Positions 63,169 to 64,000 of a DNA stretch of 64,000 nt are shown piece by piece. The stretch's first letter is position 1; each line of letters starts with the position of its first letter. A program made the translations under genes and the position numbers. Below the pieces are notes generated by a model. It was not told the origin of the DNA and made no database searches. It saw only the letters and a list, made by a program, of their open reading frames with translations. The stretch covers positions 175,924 to 239,923 of the forward strand of contig NZ_UNRG01000006.1 of NCBI RefSeq assembly GCF_900537115.1, in the 5' to 3' direction. This stretch comes from Arthrobacter sp. Alg241-R88 (GTDB lineage: Bacteria > Actinomycetota > Actinomycetes > Actinomycetales > Micrococcaceae).

Positions 63169-64000
63169 CCGGCAGGGACGGAGGACTGCGCCATGACGTG
63201 GCCCGCCGGGTTGAACGCGGCTCCCAGCTCCCCGAACGCGTAAGCGCTCTCAGCGTGCTCGGACAGATCAACTCCTGCAGTCTCTGCCTCGCGGCTGACC
63301 CGGAACCCGATTGTTTTGTTGATGGCCCGGCCAATAACCAGGGTCCCGACCCCGGACAGCAGCAGCGTGATCACCACAGCCACGGACTGGGCTACGAGCT
63401 GCTGGAAGCCGCCACCGTAGAAGAGTCCGCCGCCCAGCCCGTCTACCGGAAGGGCGATGAAACCGAGTGCCAGTGTTCCGATGAGTCCTGCGCCCAGGTG
63501 GACCCCCACCACATCGAGGGAATCATCCAGCCCGAACAGGTATTTGAGGTCCACGAAGACGGCGCAGGCTGCCCCGGCCACCAGGCCCAGGCCGATAGCG
63601 GCCACTGGGCTGATGTTGGCGCAGGACGGCGTGATGGCCACCAACCCGGCCACCACGCCTGACGCTGCTCCCAGTGAGGTGGGGTGGCCGTGGCGGATCT
63701 TTTCGGTGACCAGCCAGCTGAGCATCGCAGCTGCGGGAGTCACCAGGGTGTTGACCCAGATCAGGCCGGCCTGTTCGGCAGTCGTCGCCGCCCCGCCATT
63801 GAAGCCAAACCAGCCAAACCACAGGATGGCAGCACCCAGCATTATGAACGGGACGTTGTGCGGGCGGTGGTTGGGATCCTTGGCGAAACCGTGGCGCTGG
63901 CCCACAATCAGGGCCAGGACCAGGGCGGCCGTCCCGGAGCTGATCTCCACCACGGCGCCGCCGGCAAAGTCGATGACCTGCCCAAAAATCGCGGTGATGG
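63147..64000 (-). CDS. amtB: Ammonium transporter Amt/MEP family, C-terminal part (start beyond window)
   Basis: The + strand end of the window cuts this gene, so 284 C-terminal residues are visible. Family marks: DFAGGAVVEISSG, WFGWFGFNGG, PSCANISPVAAIGLG, and DDSLDVVGVHLGAGLIGTLA, with the second twin-His present (GVH). At the first twin-His position the sequence reads VVEISS, i.e. Glu for His. Conducts ammonium across the membrane. It ends with a hydrophilic tail and its last 22 bases overlap the convergent PadR gene. The N-terminal spans, promoter and any glnK neighbour are outside the window. Confidence 0.9.
   Translation of the reverse strand, partial: ITAIFGQVIDFAGGAVVEISSGTAALVLALIVGQRHGFAKDPNHRPHNVPFIMLGAAILWFGWFGFNGGAATTAEQAGLIWVNTLVTPAAAMLSWLVTEKIRHGHPTSLGAASGVVAGLVAITPSCANISPVAAIGLGLVAGAACAVFVDLKYLFGLDDSLDVVGVHLGAGLIGTLALGFIALPVDGLGGGLFYGGGFQQLVAQSVAVVITLLLSGVGTLVIGRAINKTIGFRVSREAETAGVDLSEHAESAYAFGELGAAFNPAGHVMAQSSVPAGQSARIL

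Noticed and set aside
1..64000. Search by eye for tRNA/rRNA genes, CRISPR arrays, insertion sequences and prophage genes
   Set aside because: No cloverleaf-like tRNA, repeat-spacer array, transposase or integrase sequence was seen; absence cannot be proven without a scan.

Overview
The window is a GC-rich, densely coded chromosomal segment. Its protein content (MHS and DUF2236/DUF817 proteins, GAF-ANTAR regulators, GH53/GH42 galactan enzymes, a mycobacterial-type glucosylglycerate hydrolase, many GTG starts) fits a high-GC actinobacterium, most probably a soil Micrococcaceae of the Arthrobacter/Pseudarthrobacter type. This is inferred from gene content only. I see no rRNA, tRNA, CRISPR array, transposase or phage gene. 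The first gene (lipA) and the last (an ammonium transporter) run off the ends.

Layout. (1) 1-3.6 kb: lipA end, an MTHFR-like protein, a CycA-type glycine/D-alanine/D-serine permease and PurU in one overlapping operon, a glycine/one-carbon unit. (2) 3.6-6.2 kb: small proteins, a universal stress protein and a secreted phosphoesterase. (3) 6.2-17.7 kb: a galactan utilisation region with LacI regulator, ABC importer, GH42 beta-galactosidase and secreted GH53 endo-galactanase, joined by similar 14-bp operator-like sites; a serine hydrolase and an MHS permease lie inside it. (4) 17.7-24.1 kb: TetR regulator with a 23-bp palindrome, MFS exporter, amidohydrolase, then a DUF2236-DUF817-PAP2 operon. 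(5) 24.2-28.9 kb: an organosulfur-type ABC importer with a flavin monooxygenase. (6) 28.9-34.7 kb: a PQQ sugar dehydrogenase, and an XRE regulator whose divergent MFS gene and the next alcohol dehydrogenase share a duplicated promoter module. (7) 34.7-42.6 kb: a seven-gene, almost fully overlapping operon (binding protein, two permeases, ATPase, glucosylglycerate hydrolase, BadF-type kinase, ROK regulator) behind a palindrome-controlled promoter, apparently a dedicated glucosylglycerate-type uptake and breakdown system.

(8) 42.7-47.6 kb: SnoaL protein, repeat protein, CPBP membrane protease, then an ArsR-controlled divergent unit: thioredoxin-reductase-like protein, a 19-residue peptide with six cysteines, and a flavin monooxygenase with a cysteine-rich tail. 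(9) 48.0-56.4 kb is the most unusual part: six GAF-ANTAR RNA-binding regulators, three copies of a small partner protein and a cytochrome P450, arranged in repeated cassettes. (10) 56.4-64 kb: peptidase S51, a leaderless ArsR gene with its SRPBCC partner, thioesterase, DUF1992, GNAT, a class A penicillin-binding protein, a PadR regulator with a glycine/phenylalanine-rich head and a near-perfect operator, and an AmtB with Glu at the first twin-His position.

A family of GC-rich palindromes with the core GACGGCGGGA/TCCCGCCGTC sits at gene ends throughout and probably serves as a standard terminator in this genome.
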